The notes below the pieces were generated by a model, which made no database searches, was not told where the DNA came from, and saw only the letters and a list, made by a program, of their open reading frames with translations. This document shows, in pieces, positions 40,020 through 54,400 of a DNA stretch of 64,000 nucleotides. How positions within the stretch are numbered: the first letter of the stretch is position 1; the number at the start of each line of letters is the position of its first letter. This DNA is from Hydractinia symbiolongicarpus (taxonomy: Eukaryota > Cnidaria > Hydrozoa > Anthoathecata > Hydractiniidae), in contig NC_079882.1 in the NCBI RefSeq assembly GCF_029227915.1, positions 22,511,001 to 22,575,000 on the forward strand, given 5' to 3'. The position numbers and the translations under genes were made by a program.

Positions 40020-40190
40020 CACTTTTAGGATTTTTGCTGACGCCAGCTAAAAGCGTTGCATAATTAGGGTAACGCCGTGGGCCAATCAGATGCGATACGG
40101 TGACCAGCCTGGTCCAGGGCTATTTCGCTAGAACTATCAGAAAGCGCAGCGCCGTTCAGAAGCAAATAGTCCTGGGGACGAGGTTGGAAA
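40020..40190. repeat. GC-richer dispersed repeat fragment
   Basis: A short, GC-richer segment ends GTCCTGGGGACGAGGTTGG. A related piece, CCAGGGCTATTTGCTTGTC, occurs near 38297-38315 inside the 593-bp element. It looks like a dispersed repeat but its limits are not clear. Confidence 0.4.
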
Positions 40191-41897
40191 TTATCTATGT
40201 ATTATTTTATCTCCATATTGTTGCGTAGTAAAAATTTTACCATGTATGATTCTGTTTTTTACTTACAAGAATGCGGGCGCATGTACAAAAGTTCGCGAAG
40301 ATTGGTAAATATTAGCTGGTCATGTATAATCCATAAAATGCTTTCGCAATTTGACTCCAACATCTTTAACAAATTTTGGAAAACATGTTTGCTTTATCCT
40401 TGAGGTATATGATATAGAACAGGTAAAAGGTTTTTTTTTGCAGATTCACATTGAGCGATGGATAGAAAATAACGAAATCTACCGTTGTAATTCAAATTAA
40501 AATGCAGTTGTAGTAAACTGCTCTTCCTGAAAAAATTTTATTCCTGAATGTGTGCATTTTACAAAATATATAGCTTAGAGTAACCGCTGCTTTAATCGAA
40601 TACCAAACAACTCAAAACATTCCCGTTCTCAATGATAAGCCAATTTTTTAAAGCCTTTTAAATGTTATCGATGGAAAATTTCCAAGCTTCTTATTTTTCG
40701 TCTTTCACCTTTTGTCAACACAAGCTTTCGCTTTCAAATACTTGTTGAGGACTCAGGATTATACAACATTTTTATCTTGTATGTTCGAGTTAAGCGGCGG
40801 CTATCTATAGTATCAAAGTTTGTACAAACAATATAAATCTAGGTACATTCTTAGCAAATACAAAAAAGAATATTAAAATACGTATCAAAAATTTTAAATA
40901 TAAAATAAAAAATAATCTGAAAATAGAAATGGATAAATTTCAAATTACCAATCTGGGCAATGCGATAATCTGTTCTGGTAAACCGATAAAATGGGATAAC
41001 CCATGACTCATTAAAGCTAAAGGCGTGCGAAGCGAAACATGTAGCAGCTACAAGAAAGGATCTAGACATTTTTGTTTGAGAAAACCCTCCAGTTAAACCA
41101 GTTCTGAAACTTTGACAAAAACAAAAATTTCATATCCCAAGAATTGGTTCCGACACCTCTTTATTACACCGAAAATGTTTAAATAATAACAACTAATTAC
41201 TACAACAAAAAACAACTCAAAATTATTTACCAAAATGCGCAATTTTAATACGAATAAATCCTTAGTTACCCGTTACCCTTTTTTAACAAAAAAAACATCA
41301 AATTCTTTTAAACAGAACTGTTTCTGTGATTAAGCTCAGCTAAAAGCGAATAAAAAAAGGCAGAAACGGAGATTGTAAATGAACAAAACAAACTATGTTC
41401 AAAAATTAAAAGTAAATTTTTCTCAAAAAAATGATAAGCAGAAACAATTTTGGAGAATATGTAACCAACAGTTGATTCTGCAGAAGACAGAAACTATGAA
41501 CTTTAAACTTCCGCTCAAACTTTGTGTTGCTAATATAAAGAATTGTGTCAACTTCGCAAACTTAAAATAAGGCTAAATTCGAATGAGTGCTCCTTCCTGT
41601 TGAAAAAAACTGAAAGGAAGAAATTATTAATTGACACTCCTCAAAAAGTGCTAATTATAAAGGACCGTTCATGTGAACAATTCCATAACATTTTGCAAGT
41701 ATATGCCTTTCAAAATTTGCAGAATCTATGAATAACGTTTTGAGGAAGCAGTCCCGAAATTTTGATAATTATGTAGAGCTTAAGCTTTACGAAAAGTTCC
41801 AAAAGAAACATAATTATTAAATGAAGATAAGGCGCCTCATTAGTCAATTTGTTACGGTAATGTCGTCTTTCTGAAGCAATGCATGTGTTTTTGAGAA

Positions 41898-44800
41898 TTA
41901 ATTGAAGTTGGAGTACGTTGCAAACGAATCCAAGTATTTGTTTAAAACGGTGTAAATAAACTGATACTGTCGCTAAAAGAAAGAAATAAAACAATAAATA
42001 ACTTAAAATAATGACAATTTGTAAATAATTTTACATAATTAAACCTGCATTAATCAATTAAATAAACCACTTCTAAATTTTTTCATAAGCAGTTTTTTTT
42101 GTCGCTTAAGAATGGATTTATTATTCTTAAACGGTTACTGACCGCTTTTGATGTTGTACTGTGAAATACAAAGCACGAGGTCAAATGTACAGACCGTGCT
42201 TGAGAGGTCTGTGCCAAGGATGTTTTATTACCTATCTGAAAATAAATATTCTTTTTTAACATTTTTTTTTTAACTTGCTATTCCTAAGCCACCAAGGAAA
42301 AATAAAAACGCATGTTCGATTGTTAAACTTTTGGCATTTAAGATCATTCCATTTCAAATGTTTGTGCGTTCACAAAACAAATTCGAATCATTGTTTATAT
42401 GAATTGAATTTTAGGTGACCAACTTTTATATTTTTTATGTGCTATAAAAATGTTTTTGTTTGTTTACGTTTTTATGTTACCATTTTAATAATGGCTTCAC
42501 AAACTGGTTAGTATGGCTCCAAGTCCTGCCTTAAACCAATCAAATCATGGGATTTCTTTTTTGTATAAGTCATGGAAATAAGGATGAAAACGTACCAAAG
42601 ACAGTTAGAAATCATAATGCTCTCTTTGAGGTGCAGCAGAGAAGTAAAAAATTAGAAACATTGCGAACATAATGCTCCTAAAACATGATTTTATGACGCT
42701 AATTTAAATTGAAAATATACACGCATGCAAAATTTGCTATACTTGATTCCCAACATAGTCAAAAATTCACAATTCGTGACGCCAAAAGTCAATAGAAATT
42801 GCTAACACCACCATTGCAAATACTTTAAAATTGAAAATGTTCGAGAGGGGGAGCTAATTCGCGAATAGTTATGTAGTTCAACCCACCATTTTCAATTACC
42901 ATGTAAAAGGGAACTGCAAGAAAGGTCTTGAAAATCTTTGATAGGAACTACCAAAAAACGCAGACACAACTGTTGGCAGTATAACACTGATGGTAAAAGT
43001 AAACTTTCAAAAGCTTGTACTTGTTTTCTGAACATTTGCTATGCCTAAATAAGTTGCACATTTTGTTTATGTTTTTAATTACAATATTTGACCAAGAATT
43101 CGCTAATGAACATTTTTATTTAACATAACTAATAGTAAATAAAAGCAATACAGCAAAATATTAATTAAAACATTGTAAAAAGCGATTTAGATAGGTGATG
43201 GTATTTTTAAGGATTTTAGAATTGCTGACCACACTTTACGCAAATCATGACGGCTAATACATTTTTTATTCTACACTACGACTGAACTAACTTTTATCAC
43301 TTAGGTATTCCTGTAAGAATTTGACTAGAGTGGCCATTTTATGGTCACCCTATACTCACGCAGCTTATACCAGATAGGGTTAACATATAACTGTAATAAG
43401 TGATATATTTGTTCGTTAGTTTATTCATTCATTCATTCCTTTAATCAAGTTTCAGCACTTTTTATCAGCAATCAAAGAAACTAATCATTCACGACAACAA
43501 ACACTACTTACTATGTTTTCAACAAACTCAGGCCTGACTAATCTCATTCTTCGTACAGTTTGAAAAACATCAACATGTTGTTCAACTTTCAGTTGATCCA
43601 ATGCATTCATACACGCTATGAAAGTTCCACTGCGGTTTGCACCATCACTGAAAATACAAAAGTGTTTAATGACACCATTGTTCTTTCGTTGCAAAGTGGG
43701 AAAGAAGATATTAACATTACAAATACAAAATACAAAAACATGAACAAGGACGACAACGACAACAAAATATTTACCTGCAGGTAACCAATATGGTGCCATC
43801 TCCATAAGATTGTTGCGACTTTAAGACTTCACCAATTAAAGTGAGCAAAGAACTACAATCAGGAATATCATGGTTTGGCCAATTTAATTGCAATTTATTA
43901 ACTTTACGATGATTCTAAATTTAGGAATGGCATAACTGAATCAGTCAACAATTTATTTATCCTGTTAAAATGGTAGGATAGTATGCCTTCTTATATGCTT
44001 ATATAATTCTGGATTGTTTTTTTTATATTAATCTCTATGACAGCAAAACAATAGAATGTATTAAGGTCTGTTAAAACGTGAGAAATAAGAGCAGCGTCTG
44101 AATCAATATGGGTAAGAGTTTAACAATTGACAAAGCATAAGCTATTTTTTCTTACTTTACGGATAAAAGATCTAGCTAAGACAGATAAATGCAATTATCT
44201 CAATTGACAAATTTCTACTTATATGAGACATTCAGTAAGATCATAGCTTTTGGTAATGCGATTAGGGAAGTACAAAATCGTCAGTAAAATTATACGAAAG
44301 GTTTTAATTAACTGGACTTAAAAACAAGTTTTCTGTCATGATTACTACTATTTTACTACTTTATTGAGGCAGATAGAGTCGGAAACACAAATTTTCCTTA
44401 GTGATAAACTGACCTAATTAGTCATGTGACATTTCCTGCCATTAAGTTATTTTAACTCAGATTTTGGCATGAGAACAGTAAAATTAACATCCAACAAAGA
44501 ATTTAACAAAAAATTACATTAGCAGATATGAAATGCTGTTCAACAAAACCTTTGGTCTAACTTGGGGAGTCAAAATAAACAATCAGATCGGAGTGAGCAG
44601 AGAAAATGTATTGACAAATTTAATCGACTAACTCTTTGTTACTACGCAGTAAATTACTTCAAAAATTAACGGATAATAGAACTAATATTTTACAGTTTCT
44701 AAGACAATGTTCTACGATCAAAAAGACGTGCGTCATGCAACATGCAGATCAGAAGAAGAGTAAGTTTAACCTTACCTACTGATGGAAGAAGATGGGAGGG

Positions 44801-45440
44801 GACCTTGTAATACAAATGTAAAAGACAATGCAAAGTCAAATGTGCTTGTTACAAACTCATACGGGTATTTGTGTCCATATTGCTTTCATAAATTGAATGT
44901 TTTTGTTAAAACAGAAGTGGACATATTATTGGTAATAACGATGATATCAGAGGACAAATCATGATTTATTAAGATTTATTACTGATAAATGAATTTCATG
45001 TCTTGCAATCCTAAACTATTTTATGCGTTTGTTATAGCACCCATACTTATCCTAGTCAACAATTCCTTTTTTTTAAGGACATAAGTATACGTACGGAAGA
45101 AAATTGCAAACCTTTTTGTTTGATATAATGAAGGACTGCATATTGATATCACCAACACGAGTGCTTGATTCAACGTTCACTGTGAGATTACCAAACTTTT
45201 CCGATCCCTCAACTGGACAAAAAGATGGATAGTTATGATAATTCTCATCAGTGCTATTTAACATTACAATTGTTGTCACATTGTTTGCCATGACAGCCTC
45301 CCAAAAGTCACCCAATGTGTCAACTAATGGTGCTTGCGTAGCTATTATACCATCTTTCTTTTTGTAACCATTAACAAAGACAGCGTTGATATAATCGGTA
45401 GAATTTGTGGTTTGCGGCACATACACTCGAAACAAATCAC
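41898..45440 (-). CDS. Copy B second phosphatase domain (D2), probably inactive
   Basis: Exons 45112-45440, 43775-43914, 43512-43647 and 41898-41972. The fold is recognisable (TDYINAVFVNGYKKKDGIIA, GDFWEAVMANN, RPEFVENIRQYQFIY). The WPD loop reads LNWPNHDIP (Asp to Asn at the acid position) and the P-loop reads VTCSDGANRSGTF (His to Thr before Cys; the Cys-x5-Arg is kept). This pattern fits the regulatory, catalytically weak D2 of many RPTPs. The donor at the end of exon 45112-45440 is GTTTGC, weaker than the others. Confidence 0.85.
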
Positions 45441-48400
45441 CTTAAGCAAGGGAAAATTGATCATAGGTTATATTATATTACTAAAATTGAATACTTTAAT
45501 TTGTCCTTAACTTGATAGGAAAGTAAAGGTGAATAAATCAGTGCTTACCTGCTAGTATATTTGGATATCGGTTTTTCGCAGCATTTTTCTCCAACAAAGC
45601 AGCTTTATAATTTTCTTCACGAAAAGGTATATTAACGCTGTTTAACCTCTCAAATTCATTTTCCAGAAGAAACTTTCCATTACGCTTTTTTGATATTAAT
45701 TCTCGGGAAGTGGTTTGAAATTCTGATGACATTATTCCAGTGTTACCACAGCATAGCGCTTCGTAAATAGCACTGTAAACAAATTTGTACTGTTCAATTC
45801 TTTGTACCATTTGCACACGATCTCCTCGAATACTTTCAAAGTAGTTGTATATATCAACAAGCTGCTTTGTTCTAACCAAGTGCAGCATTGCGTCAATGAT
45901 GATGTATGATCCAGTCCTACCAACACCAGCACTACAATGCACGAGAAGTTGCTTCCCACTTTCATATGGGATAAGCTGTCTCACCCGATAGCAGAAATTT
46001 AGCAGCAACGTGGGGTAGTCTGGACAGCCATGGTCAGGCCACGAGGTAAAGTGAAAATGCGTAAAGTGATGGTTATTGTTTTCGTAGCACACTTTTATTT
46101 TACGAATTACATAGTCAGCATATACTTGTACGTCAATCACTTCCACTTCAATGCCATTGAAAACCTCTTTTCCATTATTTATTGGCCAATACTGCTCACA
46201 CTTTCGTTTGCCCTCTTCTGATATCTTTGTAAGCATGACAATAGCTGAAGGTTTTTCACCAAGTACCATTCGCCAAAAATCAAAAATTGTTCCCTTTTTT
46301 GGTCCTTGAGCAGCAATATATTCAACTTGTCCATTATAGTTCCGAATATAGTTTGCATTAATGTAATCACTAGTCTCTTTACCATTAATTTTCTGCAAGA
46401 CAACACGAGTATGGTCGTACGCTGTGATGTTCAAGTAACGATTTTTAACTTTATTTTCAGGTTCTGATCCTACTTCATAGTCATGTAAATGTTCCAATGG
46501 AATACTTTCAAATTGCTTTACAATATCAGAACTGACGTTATCATTGTGTTCCAAATAAAATGACAAAAAGTCTTGAAGGGAAAGAGGTGGGAATCTAGGT
46601 TTTGCTGCAACATTGTAGTAAGATTCATGTGATGGTCCTAGCGAAAAAACCCGGAGATACATGTAAAAATACTTTCATGTTCAACACAAAAAAAATAGAG
46701 CAAATAAATGTTTTTTTTTACCTGCATCTTCGCTTTCATAAGCGTTATTATGTGATTTTAATTCGTCATGGCCTTTTAATTCAATAGCGGAAGTCGAATT
46801 ATCATTGACAGATTTGTCCTTCAACGTTTTACGCCGTCTAAATAATAATTGGGAACAGATGTTACGAAATAAAAAAAATTATTTTTTTCTTCCTCTATAA
46901 ATCTAAATTTTTTTCTCTTTTCCAACATATAGATTCAAAATATTAAAACATTTAGAAACAAAACGATTTGAATATGTTCTTTGATTATTTGCGGCTAATT
47001 TTTAACCACTGGTGTTCTGCACTTTTTGATAACTTGTACAGTGGCAGGCAAATCTTTTTTAAAAATATTCAGCAACTGACCTTCTAACGAAAATGAGAAC
47101 AAGGATCATTACAATCACCACAACAACACCAGCAGCAATAACACCTGCTATCAATTCTATATTGGATGATGAAGATGGATCATTTTTATTTTCAATTCTT
47201 GGATTTGGATCTAAACGTATGAAGTTAATGAATTATACAGCGCATAAATTAAATAACGTTTTTGTGCATCATATATGTTTTGGAAGTGACGATGTAGCCA
47301 ACCCAACAAACAATCTTGAGATATAGTGTATAATAAATTCATTCTGCAATTTTTTTGCACATTTATTTTCCAGAATTACAGAAACTGTCCTGGTTACAAT
47401 CTGAAGCTAGTGTGTAGACGTAACTTACTTTGCAATATATTACAAATTACTTACCAATTTTGGATGCAATAAATTCCTTTGACCATGCTGTGGAATAAAG
47501 TACATCCTAATGTGAAAAAATGACTTTACAAAATGGTATTCTTAGAATGTTTAGAAGAGTTAGCGCTGCGTGATGTAATGTTGTGATTTGGCATAGAACA
47601 ATGGATATGTGCACGCATACATGTAGACACAATATAAAAACAACAAACCATACGGTCGAATGAATAAGTTCAAAAAAGCAACTCACAAAAATATAAAAGT
47701 ATAATTTAATAGTTACAAAAAACCAAATCCAAATTTGTTTAGTTTTTTTATTTCTTAAAATATATAACCCACACAAATTTAATAGCGAGTTTGTGTGGGT
47801 TTTTTTTTTCGCCTGGCAAGACACGAGCGCATTATATAGAATGTTGCATACAAAGAACGCTAACATCTACAAGTGACCTATTGCCTGGTCTTATTGATTG
47901 GTTCAGAAGACAGTCATGATTTACGTAAGGAATGACAGTGGTATTAGGCAAAAATTTCACAAGGTCAAGTTTAGACATAGTGGTAGTGTTATCTAAGCCC
48001 TAAAATACTGTGTATAGTTAAAATATTAGTATTTTAACATCAGAAATAATAGATATAAAAAACATCGGCAAGGCTGAGCATTTTGACAGGAACATGCTTA
48101 AAAAACTTCCTTATACAAGCTCCCTATCTGAGTCGGAATTTGCTTATAAGCGTTTAAGAAAAAATCGCCTGTAGTGTTATTTCTTTTATTCGTCCAACAT
48201 GAAGCTGTTCCTACTTTTTCTTAAATTTGGCGCATACTTAATTTGTTTAAATTTTTTCTTAATAGCGTCTCTTAACCCTATCTAATCCAGGCTGTTGGAG
48301 TATTATTGGTAGGGTTTTAAATATTTTTTGATAAAAAGTTGCCAAATAGAAAGTATTAAGTGCCCCTACGTTTTAGTCCTGATGGAGCAACAGAGTTATC

Positions 48401-51400
48401 ATTGCTGAGATAGTGATGTCTTTATTCTTAGTATGAAAAACGTTACCATTCTACTCTACATTGAAATTAGACTTAGGTGTACTTAGCGATGTCAAGTCCT
48501 TTGCCGAAATGTTTTTAACTGCTAGAAGTGCCTAAATTGAAAATTTTGATATTTACCATCACTTGAAGTCTTTGAAATACGACATATGTTTCACCCACAG
48601 TCAATGGTCCATTTCTGTACTCTTGTATGGACCTTCTTCTTCGAAGAGAATCTGCTGATTTTAAGTACGTTGAATTATCACCTGAATAAATAGTTTTAAA
48701 GCTGTATAGTCCACGTAAATAAACGCAACAGTCAATGTACCATCGAGAGGCAAATAAAAGATACATATAAATCGCGAAAATTGCTATGACGAAATCAATC
48801 AAGTTAAAACACATTTTTATTTATCAAAATTTAACATTTAGTTTTTTATTATGTCACAAATTTATTTTAGAAGAATTGTTCCTGATTAAACAAATAAAGC
48901 TTATACAACGCTATGTTGAAAGTTAAAGAAAAAACAATTTCCAACCTCTAGTTTTAGTAATAAGAAAAAAACTTAAATAGATCCTCACAATAAACTGCAA
49001 AATAAATGTAATTCTTATTCCAAACGTAACGTTACCTAAAATAAATTCTTCCAATTTTAATAACTGTGTTTTGTTGAATATGCAAGCTATGTAAGGTTCA
49101 TTATAATCAGCTGTTTCATATGTCTTTAGGTCCTTCTGTTTGTACAATTTTGGTTCTTTCAGATGCCCAGTTGTTTTGTTCACCTTCATGATTATAATAT
49201 AATGGTATCTGAAATTTTAAAGAAAATGTAGTAAATGAATAATGTGGTTAGATAGAAACGGTATTTAAAACTCATACTCACAAGTCAAATGTCATGATCG
49301 TAATTCAATATTGTAATTATTTATGAATCAATGTGCAAACAATCCAATAGAGTAATACATGGACATGTCGAGAAAAGACAATAAAAGGAAGGCAAACCGA
49401 GAATTACTTTAAAGTAGCAGGTCCTTTCACCAACATAACGGATGTCTTTGTACTGTTCACAATCTCAGGCACAATTCTTCCTAAGGCATTGCGCTCTAAA
49501 GTATATATGGAAACGTTAATAAAAAAATCTTGACAACTTTCCAAGCCCTTTCGGCGATATTTAAGAAAAACATTTACTTTTTGTCTAGGAAATATCTTTT
49601 AACTGATTTTATCATGGTGCTGCGTTTGGGTGCAGATAATAACACGTGGAAATTGAAAAAACAGACAGATAATTAAATATATAAAGTATAAATTTAAAAT
49701 CAATAGCAAAAATTGGGCAACAAAAATATATCATGCTGATGGTCAAAGAACAGATGCATAAAAATGTATAATTTTGTTTCGAATGTTGACATGCTAAATT
49801 AAATTTCACAGTTTGGATGTGGCAAAAAATCCACTTTATTAATTTATTTGGATCTAAGTATTCTTACCACAATTATTTTCTCATGTGTTCCATGAAACAG
49901 AAACTAATTTCGTTTTAACAGTATAATAACAGAAAATATGAAAACTACTTTACCAATTATAATCTCTTCAGATAAATGCCCAAAATAATTAACGTTGTTG
50001 AAACCATAGCTTGCAAGATCCTATAATCAAAATTAAAATATGAATTAACATGATTATGAAAAGCAGATCGTTATTTTTTTTTTTTTTTACAACATGTAAA
50101 CAACTTACCTTTCCATCTATGACAGCTCGAGCATACAAGTAATATGTTCCAACAGCTGATATTCTTGCATTTAAACTAGCAATGTATTCTTTTCCCTCAA
50201 CAAAAGTATATTGGATACTGTTACTTAACAAATCATCAGTTTTAACAGTAGCAGCAAGAAAATAATCTAGATTCTTCAATTCTGATTCGGCTTGACTTTT
50301 TAGCTGGTTTGGTAGGTTGGCCGTTGAGGAGGTTGATATCACAATTTCATAGTAGCTAGATGTAAATAAAGTTGTTTTAATTTCCGAACCATGTACGATG
50401 TGCTGTTTAAAGAAACCTTCCTCTTTTACCTGTTCTACCTTTTCATCAACCAACAGCACAAGAAAGAAAGGGTAAGACTTAATTCCTGAAATTAGTCTGA
50501 GAACTGGATTGTGCTCATTCGTTTGTTTGAATTCGGAGCTTAGTCCGATACATTCAAGATTTATTCAACACAGATCAGTCTATACGCAATCCTAACGTGA
50601 ATAATTGATAAAGTTGTAAAAATTCCTGTGTTATTTGCCAAACCTTAAAGGTCAAACAATCAACAGGGAAATCTGCAATCATTGAGTTCACGTCAAAGAT
50701 CAAGTAACTGAAAATGCATTTGAATTTTTTAAACACTATATAAGTAAATATATATTTCAATATACCTGCCACAATATTTATAAAAGTTACCTGATTGGTC
50801 CATTTCTATCTGATGAAGAAGTCAATGTGACAATGGTTGCGTTGTTTGTTTTATTAGAAATATCTCTTTTATCTAACCCAGGTGATGGTGGATCTAAGAA
50901 AGAATAGACCAAATGATATCCTTGATTTCTTTTATGTACGTGTATTAAGAAGAAGTACATAATAATAGACTGGCGACAATACAAAAGCAGGATGATTTTT
51001 ATTAGGAAATTGGGAAATGTAACTTTAACTGTATACTAAGAAGACACTTTTTTATTGTGTGCCCTTTTATTACTGTAATGTTGCGGGAATAATTTTTTAA
51101 GAAAATTGATATTGCTGGCGATTAGGCTGTATGATAAGCACTAAACAACACTGTGAAATATTAAAAATAGACAAAATCTTTTAAAATGCAAGAATAAAAT
51201 CTAAGATATTTTCTCAAGAAATACTTCAACTACTCTCACGAATATTTTGTCCTTTGATGAAGTGAAGAGTTATTGCAGCATAATAGCTCGTCTACACTAG
51301 AAACACCATATTCTAGCAGAAAATTCTATATACACGAACAACTTTGTACGTGTGTAGCAGGCAAAACTAAAAAAAATATTTGCTTAATTTACAAAATTAT

Positions 51401-54400
51401 ATATTAGAGAAAACTGACGGGTATTAAACACTTTTTAAAAGTTGTCTCTTTTATTTATAAAACATTATACTTATCCCTACCTATTTAATGAGATTTATTA
51501 CTAAAAACATTATTGAACGGAAAGCAATAAAACTTTAAAAAGTTTAGATCACTCGATTTTTCGACGAGAATATTTCATAACCCTTAAACATTTCCCATCA
51601 ACAAATTTCCTAAAAATTCTTTTTACCGTTTTCCTAATGCTATATTGTTATTAATCACTATAACTTACCTTTGGGTTGCACTACAAAGTTAAATGGTTCA
51701 GCTGATGTCATTACACCTTGAATATCTGCTGTAATATTAATCTGTACGTTAGCAGCAGCGAAGCTTATATTTGAAACACTATACTTTAAATTTGATGTTG
51801 TAGTGTTGATGGTTTGAAAGAATGGCTTGTGTGGATAATTCTTAGATGCTGATATGATAAGCTAAGAACAAAACATATAATAATAACTATAACAGAAATA
51901 CAGTACATTTTTTCTAGGTAACAAGTACTTAATACAGCTGGTGTAAAGGTCTTGTGTATTCCATCCTAATGAATGGCTTTCCGTCACCTTCGATTGTAAC
52001 TATGTTATATTTCCTCCACTAGAGTATTTCTCTAACTTGCTTGCCTGGGACACAGACCGATTTGCAGCAAGGATAAGGCTCCAAATAAACTGTAAAAACT
52101 ATAATAAATATGCGCGTGGGTACATACATGATATTTGTCGACAGGGAGAGGATGAGAATATGGTGCTTTCCAAGTAAATGTGATAGTTGAAGACAACATG
52201 TTTCCATTTATTGTTTGCAGCTTTTCTAGAACTAAAACAGAATGTTAAAGTTTTTGGGAAAGCTAAATAACTTAATTGTAGATGAAATGTGTAAATTCCT
52301 CATACCTAAGGGACATCCTTTTAATTGAAATCTCAAACAGCATTTATTATTCTTGCATGATGTTGGTAATATGCGTAAGTAATTTGTAACAATGTAAGGA
52401 TATAACCAGTTGACAGATAATGGAGATATGCGTGAATTAACTCCAATTAAATTCTAAACAAGAAACAGCAGTTAGTTTGAAATCACTTTTAAAAGCAGCA
52501 TTTTTTAAGCTTTTATAGATTCTAAAACTACTATTCTAAAACGTTCATTATACCACAAACTTCCAATAATAAAAACAACAATGAGATTCAAGGTTTGATT
52601 TTGTGACTCAAAATAATGGCTAGCACTTTCCATTACAAAAGGATCCATCACAACTTAACGGAATGGTTTTAATTTTTAGTTTGCAATTTGTTACAGAGCG
52701 GTGAATACAAATTCAAAGCATTTGACATGAATAAACAATAGTACCATCATATAGTACCCTATCTTTGGTAAAGTTTGAGATCCTATTACATGTCAAAAAC
52801 TTAAACAATCAGGTATACATGATGTAATTTATGCGGAATAATTAAATGTCAAAATTAAAATATTCTTTATTTATGCCATTGCCATTGGCTTTTCTTAGTT
52901 TTCCAAAAAAGTTTAAAACATATCTTTTTATAAGCAATTAATATTTTAAAATGAAGCTTAAGGATGCTTATGAAAAGAAATTTTTTCTTTTAGACTCAAA
53001 GTATGCTTCGGTTATGCTTAACGGCGAAAACATTTATTGGGATATCCTTATAACGAGAATATAAGTAGGCTTAAATTATGCTTATTTGAGAAAAAAATAT
53101 TGGAACTACATTTTGAACATCAGTAATTAGAACTTAAACGTCATTACATACTGGTTAATTCAGACATAAAGAATAAAAAGAAAAGCTGCTCAAAAAAACA
53201 ACAAAAAAAAACAACATAAAAACTTAAATTTTCTTAAACTTCACATAATGCTTAGCATTGCTAAAAATATTGACCAAATTTAAGCCTACAGATGCTTATG
53301 TGATGCCTTTAAAAAAGTGCAGTGCGCTAAATACTTATATAGTTTGATTTTAGTTTCGAAGAGAAGTCAAACATGATAACTTAGTAATGTAGTACCAAGT
53401 TGTTTTTAAGTTTTATAGATTTAATAATTGAGGACATGGATTGTTTTTTGTGAGTGTTTGCACATCCATTTTTGTGAAACAATGCAGCAGCCAAATAATC
53501 AATAGACCTATTTCCATATCCATTTAGTTCTGCAAAATATGCATGCGGAAATTCAGAATAACATGAAAACGAGATTAGTTATGAGCAAATTTCGGGATGC
53601 TGGTTGTTTACATGCAAGTTTGAAGAATATATCAACAAAATATGGACTTTTATAGCTTTTAACTGGCAGTTTCACATATTCATAGTTAACACAGTTATAA
53701 AGAGGGTTTTGGTAGTGGTAGTGTGACAAAGTATTTCAGATTTAAAAAAGGGAGGTTTAAAGTCCAACTTTCCCCACCAAGTCAAATTAGTATCCTAATT
53801 CTGAAATCACAAATGTGGTAAATGCGAGTTATAAATACTTCCCAAACTACCCTCACTTGGTAAAAAAATAAACGAGGTACCAACAAGGTCAACTCAACAA
53901 CTATTTTAAAACCACAGTCAGTAAGCCTAGCTAATGTTATTTTCACAGATGTTGTTTAAAAGGTACACTCAATAACTGGAGACACAGGATATATACCAGC
54001 AACATCACCAATTTTAGTAAACAACGTGAAATTTCACGTTTGTTTGGAAGAAGTCAGCGGCCAGCCAACTAGCTAGCTACTTGTATCATATTCAAAGCTA
54101 GTACCTAGCTCATTTAACACCAAGAATAATACACAAAAGCATTAGAACGGCCCATTGATACATGCTATTATCTCATATTATCACCAAATGTTAATAACAA
54201 TCTGTGAGACAAATTAATTTTCCAGATATTGCAAGTAAACAAACAATATCTGCACTACTTCTCTGCAAACTAAAAATTTGCTGACAACTAATTCCGTTTT
54301 CATGTTATTCGGTATGTTTGTATGTATATTCCGCGGGATGAAAATGAATATGGAAATAGGTCTATTGTCCATCATTTTCTGCCAGCCAAACTTAAATCTT

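Noticed and set aside
40947-41069. Minus-strand frame starting MSRSFLVAATCFASHAFSFN with a GTAATT donor, phase 1, as a possible signal exon for copy A
   Set aside because: Copy A and copy C both have a better, mutually homologous signal exon (29876-29936 and 5921-5981), and this one lies beyond two unrelated genes.
50356-50459. Upstream extension of the open frame in copy B exon 50109-50355 (starting LLVDEKVEQ)
   Set aside because: A good acceptor at 50356-50357 joins in phase to give NGPISYYEIV, as in copy A. The extension is intron.
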